NCBI RefSeq assembly: GCF_022811665.1
Contig: NZ_CP094529.1
Location: 2,542,001 to 2,606,000 of the forward strand
Origin: Chryseobacterium oryzae
GTDB lineage: Bacteria > Bacteroidota > Bacteroidia > Flavobacteriales > Weeksellaceae
Direction of reading: 5' to 3'
Length of the DNA: 64,000 nt
Under the pieces are notes generated by a model that saw only the letters and a program-made list of their open reading frames with translations, was not told the DNA's origin and searched no databases. This document shows positions 61,799 to 64,000 of the stretch, piece by piece; the first letter of the stretch is position 1; each line of letters starts with the position of its first letter. The position numbers and the translations under genes were made by a program.

Positions 61799-63880
61799 AT
61801 GAGGCAAATAATTATATTTTCAATTTTAATAACTTCCGTCTATTCAATTCAAGCACAAGAAAAAGACAGTATAACCAAAGATTCTTACAAAAAAGTGGAT
61901 TCTGCTACAACAACAGAGCAAAAAAATATAATGACAACAAAAGATATCGACGATATGGTTATTACAGGAACTTTAAAACCTATCAGCAAATCTAAGAGTC
62001 CGGTATCTGTAGAAATTTACACCCAGAAATTTTTCCGGAAAAATCCTACTCCAAATGTTTTTGAAGCTATAGCAATGATAAATGGCGTAAGACCTCAACT
62101 AAATTGTTCGGTTTGTAATACAGGCGATATTCACATTAATGGATTGGAAGGACCATACACCATGATTTTAATTGATGGAATGCCTATTGTAAGTTCTCTT
62201 TCTACTGTTTATGGATTGAGCGGAATTCCCAACAGCCTGATTGACAGAATTGAAGTGGTAAAAGGTCCCGCCTCTTCGCTTTACGGTTCTGAAGCAATGG
62301 GTGGAGTTATAAATATCATAACAAAAAATGCATTAACAGCGCCAAAGCTAAGTTTAGACATAATGACTACCTCGTGGAGCGAAAATAATCTCGACATTTC
62401 CACAAAGCTTAATATCTCCAGAAATGCGGCTTCTATTATCAGCTTAAATTATTTTAATGCTAACAAGAGATTTGATGAAAACAAAGATAACTTTACAGAT
62501 TCAGCATTGCAAAAACGAATTTCTGTTTTCAACAAATGGAACTTCAGACGAAAAAACAGCCGATCTGCAAGTTTTGCATTACGATACTTGTATGAAGACC
62601 GATTTGGTGGAGAAATGCAGTGGAATAAGTCTTATCGCGGAAGCGAGAAAAAATATGGCGAAAGCATATATACCAACCGATTGGAAGCTTTTGGGCTGTA
62701 CCAACTTCCTGTAAAAGAAAATATAATGATTCAGTTTTCTTATAATTATCACGATCAAAATTCGTATTATGGTATCAATCCTTATCTCGCCAAACAGAAA
62801 GTCAGTTTTATACAAACTTATTGGGACAAAAAAATAAAAAACCATAGTTTACTTTTTGGGTTTACCTTCAAGAATACATTTTATGATGATAATACACCCG
62901 GAACATTATCTGCAGACGGATTTACAAATCAACCTATGAAATCTCCGATTTTTGGTGGTTTTATTCAGGATCAATGGGAAATCAGCGAAAAAAACACATT
63001 GCTCATCGGCTACAGATTAGATTATGATAAGATACATCGCAGTGTACACTCGCCGAGATTAGCATGGAAATATTCGCCCAATCCATTTCATACCTTTAGA
63101 TTTAATTTTGGTACAGGTTTCAGGGTAGTGAATTTATTTACTGAAGATCATGCTGCACTCACAGGTTCACGAGAAGTAGTAATTCAATCTAATTTGCAAC
63201 CCGAAAGATCTGTAAACGGAAATCTGAATTATATGTGGAAAATTCCTGCAGGAAATCATTTGATTAATCTTGATGCTTCTGCCTTTCACACCTATTTTAG
63301 CAATAAAATTGTTGGTGATTTTGATTCTGATCCCGAAAAAATTATTTACAATAATCTAAACGGATACGGAATTTCACGAGGATTATCTTTGAATACAGAT
63401 CTTATTTTCAGTTTTCCTTTAAGTATCAATTTAGGATTAACTTACGTTGATGTATATCAGAAATTTGATGATGAAAGACAAAAATCGCAGCAACTACACG
63501 CACCAAAATGGAGCGGAACCTATAATATTACCTACAAATTCAGCTATAATCTTGCAGTAGATTTTACAGGACAATGGTATGGACCGATGAGATTACCCAT
63601 TCTGGTAAATGATTACAGACCAGAATACTCACCATGGTATTCTTTAGCAAATATTCAGGTTTCAAAAAGTTTTTCATCTGGCTTTGAAGTATATTGTGGC
63701 ATTAAAAACCTCTTCAACTTTACGCCGAAAAACCCTATAATGAGGCCTTTTGATCCGTTTGACAGAAATGTAAATGATCCTATAAACAACCCCAACCGAT
63801 ATACTTTTGACACCACTTACGGCTATGCTCCTATGCAAAAAATACGAGGATTTTTAGGCATAAAATATACTTTGAAGTAA
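61799..63880 (+). CDS. TonB-dependent receptor with a CxxC in the plug domain
   Basis: From ATG 61799 the protein has 693 residues with a signal peptide ending IQAQ. The plug has NVFEAIAMINGVRP, then C103-S-V-C106, GDIHINGLEGPYTMILIDGM, VYGLSGIPNSLIDRIEVVKG and GPASSLYGSEAMGGVINI. The rest is a 22-strand barrel ending in FLGIKYTLK. It imports a scarce ligand across the outer membrane with TonB energy. An in-frame TTG at 61769 is rejected since the promoter lies inside that extension. The cysteine pair and an inverted repeat on the promoter hint at a metal or heme ligand. A small exported protein gene follows. Confidence 0.93.
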   Translation: MRQIIIFSILITSVYSIQAQEKDSITKDSYKKVDSATTTEQKNIMTTKDIDDMVITGTLKPISKSKSPVSVEIYTQKFFRKNPTPNVFEAIAMINGVRPQLNCSVCNTGDIHINGLEGPYTMILIDGMPIVSSLSTVYGLSGIPNSLIDRIEVVKGPASSLYGSEAMGGVINIITKNALTAPKLSLDIMTTSWSENNLDISTKLNISRNAASIISLNYFNANKRFDENKDNFTDSALQKRISVFNKWNFRRKNSRSASFALRYLYEDRFGGEMQWNKSYRGSEKKYGESIYTNRLEAFGLYQLPVKENIMIQFSYNYHDQNSYYGINPYLAKQKVSFIQTYWDKKIKNHSLLFGFTFKNTFYDDNTPGTLSADGFTNQPMKSPIFGGFIQDQWEISEKNTLLIGYRLDYDKIHRSVHSPRLAWKYSPNPFHTFRFNFGTGFRVVNLFTEDHAALTGSREVVIQSNLQPERSVNGNLNYMWKIPAGNHLINLDASAFHTYFSNKIVGDFDSDPEKIIYNNLNGYGISRGLSLNTDLIFSFPLSINLGLTYVDVYQKFDDERQKSQQLHAPKWSGTYNITYKFSYNLAVDFTGQWYGPMRLPILVNDYRPEYSPWYSLANIQVSKSFSSGFEVYCGIKNLFNFTPKNPIMRPFDPFDRNVNDPINNPNRYTFDTTYGYAPMQKIRGFLGIKYTLK

Positions 63881-63907
63881 TTCAGAAAAAATTTAAACCC
63901 AATAGCT

Positions 63908-64000
63908 ATGATGAAACTTATAACTATGCTTACCCTTTCCATTTCAGGGATTTGTTTTTCTCAGATGAAAACTTTGGATATTTCGGATTTTGAAATTCAG
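63908..64000 (+). CDS. Exported protein, 3' end outside window
   Basis: The start (ATG 63908, or 63911 directly after) is followed by a signal peptide, MMKLITMLTLSISGICFSQ, and the first dozen mature residues (MKTLDISDFEIQ). The remainder lies beyond the window. It begins 27 bases after the TonB receptor stop on the same strand, so it is probably cotranscribed and may be the receptor's partner, such as a periplasmic or surface binding protein. The family cannot be told from 31 residues. Confidence 0.6.
   Translation, partial: MMKLITMLTLSISGICFSQMKTLDISDFEIQ

Overview
The window is chromosomal DNA from a low-GC member of the Bacteroidota, class Flavobacteriia, most likely Chryseobacterium or a close Weeksellaceae relative. 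The grounds are: type IX secretion (T9SS) sorting domains and a PorZ-like protein; a single-subunit succinate dehydrogenase cytochrome b; families largely confined to Bacteroidota (DUF2480, DUF6452/DUF6048, IPExxxVDY); almost no Shine-Dalgarno sequences; and repeated promoters of the TTG-N19..23-TAnnTTTG type. I see no rRNA, CRISPR array, insertion sequence or prophage. Most of the window looks like stable core genome.

Layout. 1-4063: end of a surface-polysaccharide locus (FkbM methyltransferase, flippase, two glycosyltransferases with TTG starts). 4140-6692: aspartase and a cell-wall amidase lipoprotein. 6828-7106: tRNA-Ser, tRNA-Pro, tRNA-Arg. 7292-7783: an orphan gene with its own promoter and hairpin. 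8090-12270: the packed acpP-fabF-rnc-IPExxxVDY-pyk run. 12328-16133: aldehyde dehydrogenase, hutG and hutI. 16396-18975: ruvB, a metallo-beta-lactamase-fold hydrolase, coaE. 19088-25125: two secreted T9SS cargo proteins (an Fn3/GEVEDY mosaic and an M43 metalloprotease). 25252-30769: a small lipoprotein, DUF6048, DUF6452, a large zinc metalloprotease and rlmD. 30915-36136: a cysteine-less redoxin-like lipoprotein and sdhCAB. 36268-41350: comEC-like gene, small membrane protein, lpxB, DUF2480 and a DUF2723-like membrane protein. 41427-45418: DUF937, a DUF2975/XRE regulatory pair, ankyrin protein, aspS. 45460-49981: a secreted repeat protein and the NHEJ genes ku and ligD, with ligD interrupted at an A9 run. 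49997-56883: secreted protein, GNAT enzyme, dapA, a split 5'-nucleotidase, porZ-like gene and recO. 57020-64000: adhesin-like repeat protein, mqo, hmgA, a TonB-dependent receptor and the start of a further secreted protein.

Functional links. SdhCAB and Mqo feed electrons from succinate and malate to the quinone pool. HutG/HutI, HmgA and AspA serve amino-acid catabolism (histidine, tyrosine/phenylalanine, aspartate). Ku and LigD form an end-joining module, and RuvB and RecO serve recombination. PorZ belongs to the secretion machinery used by the two cargo proteins.

No clearly new multi-gene system stands out. The most interesting signals are local: the ligD frame break in a slippery A9 run; a twin palindromic operator 21 bp apart upstream of DUF2975/XRE; a perfect inverted repeat covering the -7 box of the TonB receptor; a redoxin domain whose active-site cysteines are gone; and a HutG whose expected metal-binding Asp-x-Asp reads Cys-Met-Asp. 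Protein family names are from recognition of motifs, not from a database search.
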